From: DASZIT01 sp035948855
Lineage (GTDB): Bacteria > Actinomycetota > Acidimicrobiia > Acidimicrobiales > RAAP-2
Direction of reading: 5' to 3'
Length of the DNA: 19,825 nucleotides
Assembly (NCBI GenBank): GCA_035948855.1
Contig: DASZIT010000102.1
Location: forward strand, 1-19,825
Numbering within the stretch: the stretch's first letter is position 1; each line of letters starts with the position of its first letter. Below, one piece after another: positions 1 to 6,966 of the stretch. Position numbers and translations under genes: made by a program. A model generated the notes under the pieces. That model had not been told where the DNA came from. It made no database searches and saw only the letters and a list, made by a program, of their open reading frames with translations.

Positions 1-1757
1 AGTAACCCGGAGCCGCTCCCGACGGCAACGCAGTTGGGAGGAGCAGACCCAGGACCGGGCGTGCATGCCACGTCGTTCAGGACAACCATTTGGTTCAAAA
101 GTGCGTTGCTGGGCAGCGTCACCGGGCTCCAGGTGTCACCCGACGACGAGATGGTCCCGGCCAGCACCACAGGCAGGCCGGTCGTCAGGGTCCCCCAGGC
201 GGCGCAGGCCGTGGCGGTGGGACAGGTCACATCGGTGAGCGAGGCGACATTCGAGGGAATGGTGTCGGCGGTGGCGGTGCCTGGCGTCGTGGTGCTGTCG
301 GACAGGACCACCCCGTGCGGAGTGGATCCGGTGAGCCCGTAGCCGACCTCGATACAGGAAATCGGCACGCAAGCCACCGAGTCGATCCGGGTGCTCGTCG
401 CGCTCGCAGGGCTCGACGGCGTCGCCACCGAGGACCAGGCGGATCCGGATGTCGACGCCAGCGTCGCCTTGGGCGGGGTGGCGCCCAGCGAGCCGGTGGT
501 GCCTTCGCCTTGGGAGAGGCAGGTGATCTGGCCGATTCCGGGGCAATCGACCCCGTCGGCGGTGAAGGTCGATGTCGGGTAGGACAACCCGATGGTGCTG
601 CTCTCGTCGTAGTACAGCGTCGGTGCGACGGTCACGTGTCCGGGCGTGATGGAGGCCGTGCTGTTGAACGGACCCGTGGGCTCAGGCGTATTTGGCGGTC
701 CATCAGTGGCCAGGTTCTGGACGAAGGACGGATTCCCGCACGTGCTGCAGGCCACCGGGGACCCAGGGATGGGATCTTTCACGTTCACCGCATATACAGA
801 GGCAGTGTCGGCGACGGTCGTTCCGACCGGATAGGTGGCATTGGCGGTCTGCGACGTAACGGTCAAGGTCGTGGCACCAAAGGCTGATGCTGCTGTCGTA
901 GTGAAGGTCTGCGTCGTCCCAAGGCCACCGACAACAATGGTGTCGCCCGACGCGACAGAAGCAGGCAGCGGATTCACACTCAGAGTCGTTCCCGTCGCCA
1001 CTCCGCTCGTCAACGCGGTTGTCAGGGAAGTCGTCAATGGAATCAACTCGGCAAAGACGCATCCGTACCGGTCGGGGTACGTGGTGACACTGGCGCCGCC
1101 GGTGGGAGTGAAGGTGACGGGGATGGCCTGTACCCGATTTGACCAAGAATTTCCTCCCGCCGGGGGATTTTGGAGGTCATTGGCGGAGCTGTCGCCCAAA
1201 ATCTGCAGTTGATAGAACCCGTATTGAGGGATACCCGGCGGGGGGTAGTTGAGGATGGTGGTGTCGGTGACGTGCTGGTTCGCGCCCCAGGACACGGTGA
1301 CCTGGAGGTTGAGTACCTGGGCACCTCCGGATGTGCACAGATCAGGCGCGGTGTTTTTGTCCTGGGTTCCTGTCCAGTCGTATTCGGCCCGGACGGTGAA
1401 GGGCGTACCGCCTCGGGTTTCGGTCCCGTTATGCGGCAAGGGTGATCCGTTGGGCTGAATAGGAATCAGTTGCCGGCCGGTATCCACCGCCAGGGCTCCG
1501 CTTCTCGGAGGCGGGTCCTGGGCCGTACCGAGGATCTCGATCCATTTCTCGGCGACGCCGAGGGCAGTGAGACTGTTCTTGGCCGAGGCGGCCTGGTGCA
1601 CCTCATTGGTCACCAGGTAGCCCAGCGGAATCATCGTGATCATGAGAAGGACGAGCGCGACCATGACTTCGACCAAGCTGAAGCCGTTGTCGTCGCGTCG
1701 TCTAAGGCTCCGAGAAAAGGGGTCGCGCGGCGACTCGAGCTGGCTGTTCCCAGCCAA
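1..1757 (-). CDS. Prepilin-like secreted protein with type IV N-terminal methylation motif and Cys-pair repeats (3' end outside window)
   Basis: I translated this frame codon by codon from 1757 to the left edge and found 585 codons with no stop; the C-terminus lies outside the window. Residues 25-38 read GFSLVEVMVALVLL after a basic leader (RRRDDN). This is the class III signal of type IV prepilins and pseudopilins: cleavage after Gly25, Phe26 as new N-terminus, Glu30 as the +5 glutamate, then a hydrophobic helix. Residues about 50-250 are Gly/Thr/Pro-rich. Residues about 250-310 form a Thr/Val-rich beta segment (LPASVASGDTIVVGG, then TANATYPVGT). From about residue 400 there are four Cys-pair repeats (e.g. 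DSVACVPISCIEVG, LTDVTCPTATACAAWG). A TTG start is chosen because GGAGG lies 9 nt upstream and the leader is then 25 residues; a GTG at 1787 is the alternative. Far longer than ordinary pilins, so probably a surface or tip protein; function unknown. Confidence 0.8.
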   Translation of the reverse strand, partial: MAGNSQLESPRDPFSRSLRRRDDNGFSLVEVMVALVLLMITMIPLGYLVTNEVHQAASAKNSLTALGVAEKWIEILGTAQDPPPRSGALAVDTGRQLIPIQPNGSPLPHNGTETRGGTPFTVRAEYDWTGTQDKNTAPDLCTSGGAQVLNLQVTVSWGANQHVTDTTILNYPPPGIPQYGFYQLQILGDSSANDLQNPPAGGNSWSNRVQAIPVTFTPTGGASVTTYPDRYGCVFAELIPLTTSLTTALTSGVATGTTLSVNPLPASVASGDTIVVGGLGTTQTFTTTAASAFGATTLTVTSQTANATYPVGTTVADTASVYAVNVKDPIPGSPVACSTCGNPSFVQNLATDGPPNTPEPTGPFNSTASITPGHVTVAPTLYYDESSTIGLSYPTSTFTADGVDCPGIGQITCLSQGEGTTGSLGATPPKATLASTSGSAWSSVATPSSPASATSTRIDSVACVPISCIEVGYGLTGSTPHGVVLSDSTTTPGTATADTIPSNVASLTDVTCPTATACAAWGTLTTGLPVVLAGTISSSGDTWSPVTLPSNALLNQMVVLNDVACTPGPGSAPPNCVAVGSGSGL

Positions 1758-2296
1758 CTCGCCTTGCCTCCACGCGCGGCATCTCACGCGGGATCCCTTG
1801 GAAAACGGCGATACGTCATCAATTCCACCCGTCCTAGGTAGGGATCATCGGCTCTTATGCCACATTTCTTGAGGCCAGACGGCTCCTTTCAATGCCTTTA
1901 TCCAGGGAATTTGACCGCAGAACGTGGGCAATCGGGTGCCGGTTCCGTTCTGTAGTCACGAAGAGTGACAGGTGCGCGAGGGAGAAGGTCGAATGAAGGC
2001 CCAAGGCGGATGAATTGTTCCGCGAGGCCAAATGGACCTGGAAGCCGCGGCTTTGCCTCAGCCCGCAGAATGTTGGACCGAGCGGGCGGCCAATCGGCGC
2101 GGTGGTCCGGCCCCGACCCGACCCGACCGCCGCTAGGCAAATCGACTCGGCAGGTTAAATCTCAGCGATCAAGCAGGTTGGGCTTCCCCCTCGGCCGCTC
2201 TTCGCCAACGTGGGTCCAGTCGTCCCCTCGGACGCCTCAGCCCAAGAGATGTGTACTCGGTGGCTGGGCCAGCTGACGGCGCGCTCCCCACGATCA
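1758..2296. other. Sparse intergenic region, no convincing gene
   Basis: About 540 bases between the prepilin-like gene and the orphan antitoxin. Frames open on both strands (for example 1898-2140 minus and 1965-2276 plus) have arginine/proline-rich translations with no family motif, and no credible ribosome site decides a start. The only part I can interpret is 2169-2299, listed separately as a possible toxin remnant. I see no tRNA, insertion sequence end, CRISPR repeat or strong terminator here. Confidence 0.5.
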
Positions 2297-2299
2297 CTA
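2169..2299 (-). pseudogene. Possible remnant of a PIN toxin start downstream of the antitoxin
   Basis: The antitoxin stop codon is TAG, and it overlaps a GTG in the form TAGTG. This GTG opens a 43-codon frame starting V-I-V. PIN toxins of the FitB/VapC type typically start M-I-V-V-D-A-S directly at or overlapping the antitoxin stop, so the position and first three residues fit. After them the frame reads GSAPSAGPATEY, with no catalytic Asp and no PIN-like sequence, and it stops at 2169. Either the toxin was deleted just after its start codon, or the resemblance is chance. Low confidence. Confidence 0.25.
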
Positions 2300-2512
2300 G
2301 TGGCGGATCGCTCTCATAGCGTCGACGGCAGGCACGCAATCCTCCGACCATCCACCGGGCCGGGACAGAACGTCATCGCCGGCTGGTGAGCTTGCCTGGT
2401 CGATCAGCTGGTTCCGCAGGTACTCCTGGAGGGATTGGTGCGCAGCCGCGGCACGACGACGCAGGACCGCATGGGTCTCTGTGGGCACGTCTTTGATCTG
2501 TACGCTCGGCAT
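2297..2512 (-). CDS. FitA-like ribbon-helix-helix antitoxin, apparently without its toxin
   Basis: A 71-residue protein starting MPSVQIKDVPTETHAVLRRR, then AAAAHQSLQEYLRNQLID. This matches the N-terminal ribbon-helix-helix DNA-binding domain of FitA/VapB-type antitoxins: a beta strand (SVQIKDVP), then two helices, with the typical Q-S-L-Q-E-Y-L-R second helix. The C-terminal 30 residues (GDDVLSRPGGW and on) would be the toxin-binding tail. Such proteins normally bind and neutralise a PIN-domain RNase encoded immediately downstream and repress their own promoter. Here no PIN gene follows. ATG at 2512 is chosen because the family N-terminus begins exactly there, and because a -10-like hexamer sits 6 nt upstream; the same frame stays open further upstream but carries no homology. 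Confidence 0.8.
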   Translation of the reverse strand: MPSVQIKDVPTETHAVLRRRAAAAHQSLQEYLRNQLIDQASSPAGDDVLSRPGGWSEDCVPAVDAMRAIRH

Positions 2513-2518
2513 GAACCC

Positions 2519-2547
2519 ACTATCGCGCTGTCGGTGACGACAGGAAA
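2519..2547 (-). promoter_or_regulatory. Candidate promoter of the orphan antitoxin, leaderless transcript
   Basis: On the minus strand GATAGT (2524-2519) lies exactly 6 nt before the ATG at 2512, which would place the transcription start at or next to the A of ATG. A weak -35 (TTTCCT, 2547-2542) is 17 nt upstream. The antitoxin has no Shine-Dalgarno sequence, which agrees with leaderless translation. The hexamer match is moderate, so this is an inference. Confidence 0.35.
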
Positions 2548-2685
2548 GTGACTCAGGAGTAAGGCGCCGTGACCTGCGACGCGGCCAGCGGCAGCGGAGA
2601 CCTCCGTGCGGTCGCACGTCATCCTCCGGCTCAACGACAGGCGGCAGCATCGTCGACCGGGTTGGGTCAATGGCCCTTTGCCGCG

Positions 2686-3459
2686 CTACGGCACGTCGAC
2701 ATCGATGAACAGCGGGGCGTGGTCGGAAGGCTTCTGCCCCTTGCGGGCGTTTCGGTCGATGAGCCCGTACCGCGCCCGGTCGGCCAGCACCTTGGTCATC
2801 AACACCAGGTCGATCCGCATCCCCTTGTGCTTGTGGAAGTTCCCCGCCCGGTAGTCCCACCAGCTGAACAGCTCGTCTTCGTCGTACAACTGGCGGAACA
2901 CGTCGACCAGTCCCCACCCTTCCAACGAGGCCAGCGCCTCCCGCTCCGGCGGGCTCACATGGGTCGCCCCCACGAACTCGGCGGGATCCCACAGGTCCCG
3001 GTCCTCGGGGGCCACGTTGAAGTCGCCGCACACCGCCACCGGGTCGTCCGGGGAGCAGGTATCAGCCAGAAGCTGGCGGAGCCGAGCCAGCCACGCCAGC
3101 TTGGCCGGATACTGGTCGCTGTCCAGGCTGCGCCCGTTGGGCACGTAGACCGAGTGGACCCGCACCCCACCGCAGTCGGCGGTGATCAGCCGGGTGCCCT
3201 GGTCGTCGTCGTCCGAGCCGAGGCCGATGGCGACGTTCTCCAGACCCACCCGGCTGACCAGGGCGACGCCGTTCCACCGTCCGTCGCCATGATGGGCGGT
3301 CTCGTACCCGAGGGTGGCGAACGCCCCATGGGGGAAGGCGGCGTCGGCCTGCTTGGTCTCCTGCATGCAGAGCACGTCGGGTTGGGCGTACTCGATCCAC
3401 TCCTCCACCCGGGGGAGCCGGACGGGCAGCGAATTCACGTTCCAGGTGGCGATGCGCAT
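2686..3459 (-). CDS. xth: Exodeoxyribonuclease III (AP endonuclease)
   Basis: A 257-residue protein of the exonuclease III/endonuclease-exonuclease-phosphatase family, the usual full length. It acts at abasic sites in base excision repair and degrades DNA 3' to 5'. Expected active-site elements are present in order: N8 in ATWNVNS, metal-binding E34 in CMQETK, Y105 in VYVPNG, D146 and N148 in CGDFNVAPED, W and Y in the SWWDYR segment (199-204), D217 in MRIDLVL, and the catalytic D246-H247 pair in PSDHAPLF. Its ATG is 2 nt after the stop of the FabZ-like gene, so the two are probably cotranscribed and translationally coupled. The operonic pairing with a lipid gene carries no obvious functional meaning. 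Confidence 0.96.
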   Translation of the reverse strand: MRIATWNVNSLPVRLPRVEEWIEYAQPDVLCMQETKQADAAFPHGAFATLGYETAHHGDGRWNGVALVSRVGLENVAIGLGSDDDDQGTRLITADCGGVRVHSVYVPNGRSLDSDQYPAKLAWLARLRQLLADTCSPDDPVAVCGDFNVAPEDRDLWDPAEFVGATHVSPPEREALASLEGWGLVDVFRQLYDEDELFSWWDYRAGNFHKHKGMRIDLVLMTKVLADRARYGLIDRNARKGQKPSDHAPLFIDVDVP

Positions 3460-3461
3460 GG

Positions 3462-3899
3462 TCAGCCCGCCACGCTGTCGACCAGGACGAACAGCAGGTC
3501 GGCTTCACAGGCCAGCTCCCCACCCACGCTGGCCCGCCCGGAGCCCTTCCCGGCCCGGGCCGACATCCGGCCCAAGGTCACTTCCAGGTCGAGCACTTCG
3601 CCCGGAACCACCTGGCGCCGGAACCTGGCCCTCTCGATCCCGCCGAACAGCGGGAGCTTGCCGGCGAACCGCTCGTCGGCCAGCACGGCCACGCCCCCCA
3701 GTTGGGCCAGGGCCTCCACCATCAATACGCCCGGCAGGGTAGGGCGCCCGGGGAAGTGCCCAGCGAAGAACGCCTCTTCGCCGGTCAGCTGCCAGGAGCC
3801 GCTGGCCGACTGCCCGGGCTCGACAGACTTGAGCTCGCTGATGAACAGGAACGGGGGCCGATGGGGCAGGTAGTCGTCGGCTCGCACGACCGTTGACAA
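3462..3899 (-). CDS. fabZ: FabZ-like (3R)-hydroxyacyl-ACP dehydratase
   Basis: A 145-residue hot-dog-fold protein. FabZ dehydrates 3-hydroxyacyl-ACP to trans-2-enoyl-ACP in type II fatty acid synthesis. It has the N-terminal LPHRPPFLFI signature (residues 11-20), then FFAGHFPGRPTLPG with catalytic His48, and VLMVEALAQLGG with catalytic Glu62. The length equals the family norm. The start is uncertain: the longest frame begins with TTG at 3899, while GTG at 3887 is an alternative that still leaves all motifs. No well-spaced ribosome site supports either. It follows the NYN/S1 gene by 19 nt and precedes exonuclease III by 2 nt, implying one transcript. It could act in a specialised lipid pathway rather than the housekeeping cycle. 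Confidence 0.9.
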   Translation of the reverse strand: MSTVVRADDYLPHRPPFLFISELKSVEPGQSASGSWQLTGEEAFFAGHFPGRPTLPGVLMVEALAQLGGVAVLADERFAGKLPLFGGIERARFRRQVVPGEVLDLEVTLGRMSARAGKGSGRASVGGELACEADLLFVLVDSVAG

Positions 3900-3918
3900 T
3901 ATCGGGTGGGAAACCCTC

Positions 3919-5130
3919 TCAGTTCTTGACGCTGGGGAGTTTGAGCGCGGCCCGGCGGCGGGCGGCGTCCAGCGACACCAGCTCGAACTGGCGGGTCTCG
4001 CCCTTACTCAGTACGTCCCGCGCCTTGTTGGGGGGCGGATTGCCCAGGCCGGCCAGCGGGACGTGGGCGCGCATGTCGCCCACGTCGACGTGGGCCCCGT
4101 GGGAGGTGAAGGACACCACCGTGCCGTCGAATCGGCTGCCGATCGGATGGTCAGCCACGAAGGTGAGGAACGTCATCGGGTCGTTCAGCGCCGGCCCGGA
4201 TTGATCCGGCGCCGCTTGCCGGCCGTTGGTGGAGCGGGTGGCCTTGGCCGCCTTAGCCGGAGGGCCGGAATCGGCACCCCGCTTCCCGGCTTTCGCAGGC
4301 TTGGCGGCCTTGGTCGACTTCGCCGCCTTGGACGACTCTCCCGACTTGGCCGCTTTCGCAGCTTTGGTCGTCTTGGCCGCTTTGGTGGCCTTGCCGGCCT
4401 TGGCCGCCTTGGCCGGACCGGCGGGTTCGGTCACCTTGCTGGCCTTGGATGACTTGGCTGCCTTGGCGGTCTTGCCCGCCTTACTCGCCTTGGACGGCTC
4501 GCCCGCCTTGTCCGCTTTCGCGGCCTTGGTGGACTTGGAGTTCGTGCTCGCCTTCGCCGCCTTGCCGCCTTTGCCGGCCTTGGCCCGTGCCGGCTCCACC
4601 CCGTTGTCGAGCTCGGCCGCCCCGTCGGCGGCCGCACCCGCCTTGGCTTCTCGGCGCGACTGGCTGGTCACCGACCGGCTCTTCGGGCCCCGCACCGGTG
4701 TGCGGGGAGTGAAGACCCACCCGACCCCGGGCACCGGCTTGCCCCCGATGAGACGGCCTTCGTCGAACAGCCAGGGACGCTCGGCGTGGAACTCCTGGAA
4801 GGAGTCGTTGGACAGGACCAATGCCCCCGATTTCTCCGCGATCCTGAGGATGAACCCGTCCCCCCTACCGATCGCCCCGGCCGGTGGGGTGACGATCTCC
4901 CCGTGGAGGATGGCCTCCTCGAAGGCCGGCCGCTCCGACGGATCGATCCGGTGACCGAAAGAGGCGTCGACCACCACGGTCACGTCGGCGGTGGAGAATC
5001 CGCCGTATTCCTCCAGGAACGTCTGGATCGCCTCGTCCAGTTGGGCCAGGCTCGGGAGGCTGCGGCCTTCGGTGGCGATGTTGGAGCCGTCGACAATGAT
5101 GCGTCTACGGGTGGGGGACTTTTCGGGCAT
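3919..5130 (-). CDS. NYN-domain ribonuclease-like protein with Lys/Ala-rich linker and C-terminal S1 RNA-binding domain
   Basis: A 403-residue protein in three parts. Residues 9-140 match the Zc3h12a-type NYN/PIN-like nuclease fold: RRIIVDGSNIA (D14), VTVVVDASFGHRID (D55), GRGDGFILRIAEKSGALVLS with D91, and SNDSFQEF with D109. These acidic residues are where the family binds catalytic metal. Residues about 183-299 are a linker of K-A-A-K units. Residues about 328-403 resemble an S1/OB domain: IGSRFDGTVVSFTSHGAHVDVG, then MRAHVPLAGL, ending in a basic RRRAALKLP tail. The likely role is an RNA-cleaving or RNA-processing enzyme with two nucleic-acid-binding appendages; the substrate is unknown. 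ATG at 5130 (AGGG 5 nt upstream) is preferred to an in-frame TTG at 5145. No signal peptide. Confidence 0.85.
   Translation of the reverse strand: MPEKSPTRRRIIVDGSNIATEGRSLPSLAQLDEAIQTFLEEYGGFSTADVTVVVDASFGHRIDPSERPAFEEAILHGEIVTPPAGAIGRGDGFILRIAEKSGALVLSNDSFQEFHAERPWLFDEGRLIGGKPVPGVGWVFTPRTPVRGPKSRSVTSQSRREAKAGAAADGAAELDNGVEPARAKAGKGGKAAKASTNSKSTKAAKADKAGEPSKASKAGKTAKAAKSSKASKVTEPAGPAKAAKAGKATKAAKTTKAAKAAKSGESSKAAKSTKAAKPAKAGKRGADSGPPAKAAKATRSTNGRQAAPDQSGPALNDPMTFLTFVADHPIGSRFDGTVVSFTSHGAHVDVGDMRAHVPLAGLGNPPPNKARDVLSKGETRQFELVSLDAARRRAALKLPSVKN
4234..4584 (-). repeat. Lys/Ala triplet-periodic repeat inside the NYN/S1 gene
   Basis: This segment encodes residues 183-299 of the NYN/S1 protein. 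Lysine recurs nearly every third residue (KAAKAGKATKAAKTTKAAKA is one stretch), separated by Ala, Ser, Thr or Gly. On the DNA this gives a degenerate 9-12 base repeat of the type TTGGCCGCC on the plus strand. The composition resembles the tails of histone H1 and of mycobacterial HupB, which bind nucleic acid non-specifically. Such repeats expand and contract easily, so its length may vary between strains. Confidence 0.85.
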
Positions 5131-5202
5131 GTGTGCCCTAGTCAACCACTTGGGGCAATCCTCTCCGGCGATCCCGGCGCTCGGGACCGGGTCCGATTGG
5201 TC

Positions 5203-6966
5203 CTAGACCCATGTGCTGGGGTTGCCACCCGTGGTCTCGTCGACCCTGCCGGCCGAGCCCCGGGCCCGGGCCGCGGTGACCAGCATCTGAGCAGCAAGCA
5301 GGCCTCCGATACCTTCGCCGGCCCGGAATCGGAGGTCGAGGAGGGGCTCCAGACCCAGGTGGGCGAGCACCAGATGGTGCACCCGCTCGCGGCTCCGCTG
5401 GCCGGCGACCAGGTGGAACGCCACCGCGGGTTCGATCCGGACGGCCGCAACCGCCGCCACCGAGGTGGCCAGGCCATCGAGGACGACCACGGATCCACCT
5501 TCGACGGCGCCGAGGACGATCCCGGCCAGCACGGCGATCTCCGGACCCCCGAGGGCGGCCATGGCCACTAGCGGATCTGACAGCCTTCGGCCGTATTCTC
5601 CTCGGGCCCGGGACAGCGCGGCCTCGATGGTCGTCCGCTTTCGCTCCAGGGTTGCCGTGTCCCCGCCGGCGCCCAGTCCGACCACCTCTGACGCCGCCAG
5701 GCCGAGCTGGCCGGCGGCCAACGCCGCCGCCACCGTGGTGTTGCCGATCCCGATCTCACCTAGGACCACGATCCGGCCGGTGAAACCCTTTCCGAGTTGC
5801 CGGCCTCCGCCGAGGAGTTGATTGACATCCGCGGTGGACAGGGCGTCGGAGGTGGCCAGGTCGCCGCGTGGGTCGCGTGGCCTCAGCGGTGTCGCGCCGG
5901 GTGCCGGGCCGCCATCGACCCCGGCGTCGATGACCAGCATCTCCGCCCCGGTGGCCCGCGCCGTCGTCGCGCCCAAGGACTCGCCGGCCAGCGTGGCCTC
6001 CAGGATCTCCCGGGTCACCGACGCCGCGAAGGTGGAGATCTCTCGTCCCCGCACCGGGTGGTCGGCGGCGGCGATGACCGCCTGCACCGGTCCCTCTCCG
6101 CGGATGCCGAGCGCATCGAGACGCTCGAGCGCCCGATCGAGAACGCCCAGCGAGCCGGGAGGGGTGAGGAGTCGGTGGGCGTCGTCCCGGGCCGCCACCA
6201 CCGCCGAGGGATCCGGGGCCCGCAACCTCGAGGCCGGCGCCTGCGGACCCTCGCTGGGCCAGCGCTCATGGATGACCACCTCGTCGAGGGGCTGGCGCTG
6301 CGACCAGCCGGCCCGCTCGAGCCCGGGCTCCGGCGGCCGCTCGTCGGGCCAGCCGATGCACAACCAACCGAGCGTCTCGACACCATCGGGAAGTCCGAGG
6401 AGCAAGGCCAGCTCCTCGGGTCGGAAGAGGGTGACCCATCCGACGCCGAGACCCTCGGCCCGGGCCGCCAACCACAGATTCTCGATGGCGCAGGCGCACG
6501 ACCACAGATCGGCATCGACGTAGGTGGCCCGGCCGAGCACCCCCTCGGCTCGAGCCCGCCGGTCGCAGCACACCACCAGACCGATGGGGGCTTCGCGAAT
6601 CCCGTCCAGCTGGAGATCCAGCATCTGCCGCTCGGCCTCCTCCTCCAGCCCGGAAGCCTGCCGGTGGCGTTCCCGGTCGGCCATCAATGCCGCCTGTTCG
6701 CGGGTCCCCGGCTCGGTCACCACCACGAAGCGCCACGGTTGCGAATGGCCCACCGACGGCGCGGCATGGGCCGCCTCCAGGATCCGCCGGACAGTGCCGG
6801 GATCGATCCGGTCAGGTCGGAACCGCCGGATGTCCCGGCGGCTGGCCAGGATGGCGTAGAGCGCGTCGCGCTGCTCCGACCTGAACGCCCACCCGCCCGG
6901 ATCGGCGGCGCGCTGGCCGGCCGACGTGGGGTCGCCGACCACCGGGACCGGCCGGGGCCAGCTCAC
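5203..6966 (-). CDS. bluB-cobT: Fusion of BluB (dimethylbenzimidazole synthase) and CobT (alpha-ribazole-phosphate synthase)
   Basis: One uninterrupted 587-residue frame holds two enzymes. Residues about 30-240 are BluB, a nitroreductase-fold enzyme that destroys reduced FMN to make 5,6-dimethylbenzimidazole: SRRDIRRF (42-49), APSVGHSQPWRFVVV (69-83), EAPIGLVVCCD, ATYVDADLWSCACAIENLWL and GLGVGWVTLF. Residues about 250-587 are CobT, which joins dimethylbenzimidazole and nicotinate mononucleotide to give alpha-ribazole phosphate: TPPGSLG, STADVNQLLGGG, GEIGIGNTT (403-411), GLGAGGD, and LLDLRFRAGEGIGG, where E551 is the likely catalytic base. Fusion would pass dimethylbenzimidazole straight to CobT. 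The start is GTG at 6966, overlapping the upstream stop as GTGA. It is the last gene of the cobalamin operon; 72 nt separate it from the NYN/S1 gene. Confidence 0.95.
   Translation of the reverse strand: MSWPRPVPVVGDPTSAGQRAADPGGWAFRSEQRDALYAILASRRDIRRFRPDRIDPGTVRRILEAAHAAPSVGHSQPWRFVVVTEPGTREQAALMADRERHRQASGLEEEAERQMLDLQLDGIREAPIGLVVCCDRRARAEGVLGRATYVDADLWSCACAIENLWLAARAEGLGVGWVTLFRPEELALLLGLPDGVETLGWLCIGWPDERPPEPGLERAGWSQRQPLDEVVIHERWPSEGPQAPASRLRAPDPSAVVAARDDAHRLLTPPGSLGVLDRALERLDALGIRGEGPVQAVIAAADHPVRGREISTFAASVTREILEATLAGESLGATTARATGAEMLVIDAGVDGGPAPGATPLRPRDPRGDLATSDALSTADVNQLLGGGRQLGKGFTGRIVVLGEIGIGNTTVAAALAAGQLGLAASEVVGLGAGGDTATLERKRTTIEAALSRARGEYGRRLSDPLVAMAALGGPEIAVLAGIVLGAVEGGSVVVLDGLATSVAAVAAVRIEPAVAFHLVAGQRSRERVHHLVLAHLGLEPLLDLRFRAGEGIGGLLAAQMLVTAARARGSAGRVDETTGGNPSTWV

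Noticed and set aside
90..887. 265-codon plus-strand frame in the prepilin-like gene
   Set aside because: Its translation is Arg/Gly-rich and antisense to the continuous minus-strand frame with prepilin signal and Cys repeats.
1898..2276. Overlapping small frames on both strands in the sparse region
   Set aside because: No domain, no ribosome site, and biased composition. Neither encodes a recognisable toxin, transposase or regulator.
2560..3031. Upstream extension of the orphan antitoxin frame
   Set aside because: The extension overlaps exonuclease III in another frame. The ribbon-helix-helix homology starts exactly at the ATG at 2512.
4234..4584. Possible CRISPR or tandem DNA repeat array
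   Set aside because: Units are short and degenerate, without unique spacers, and remain in frame as lysine/alanine codons of a gene.
4226..4954. Plus-strand frame rich in Leu/Ala opposite the NYN/S1 gene, resembling membrane segments
   Set aside because: The apparent hydrophobicity is the antisense reading of lysine/alanine repeat codons (AAG, GCC). No start signal or family match.
5131..5202. Terminator after the cobalamin operon (CCCGG...CCGGG on the minus strand)
   Set aside because: Only a 5-bp stem with a 9-nt loop and no U-run. The NYN/S1 gene might be partly read through from the operon, but nothing shows it.
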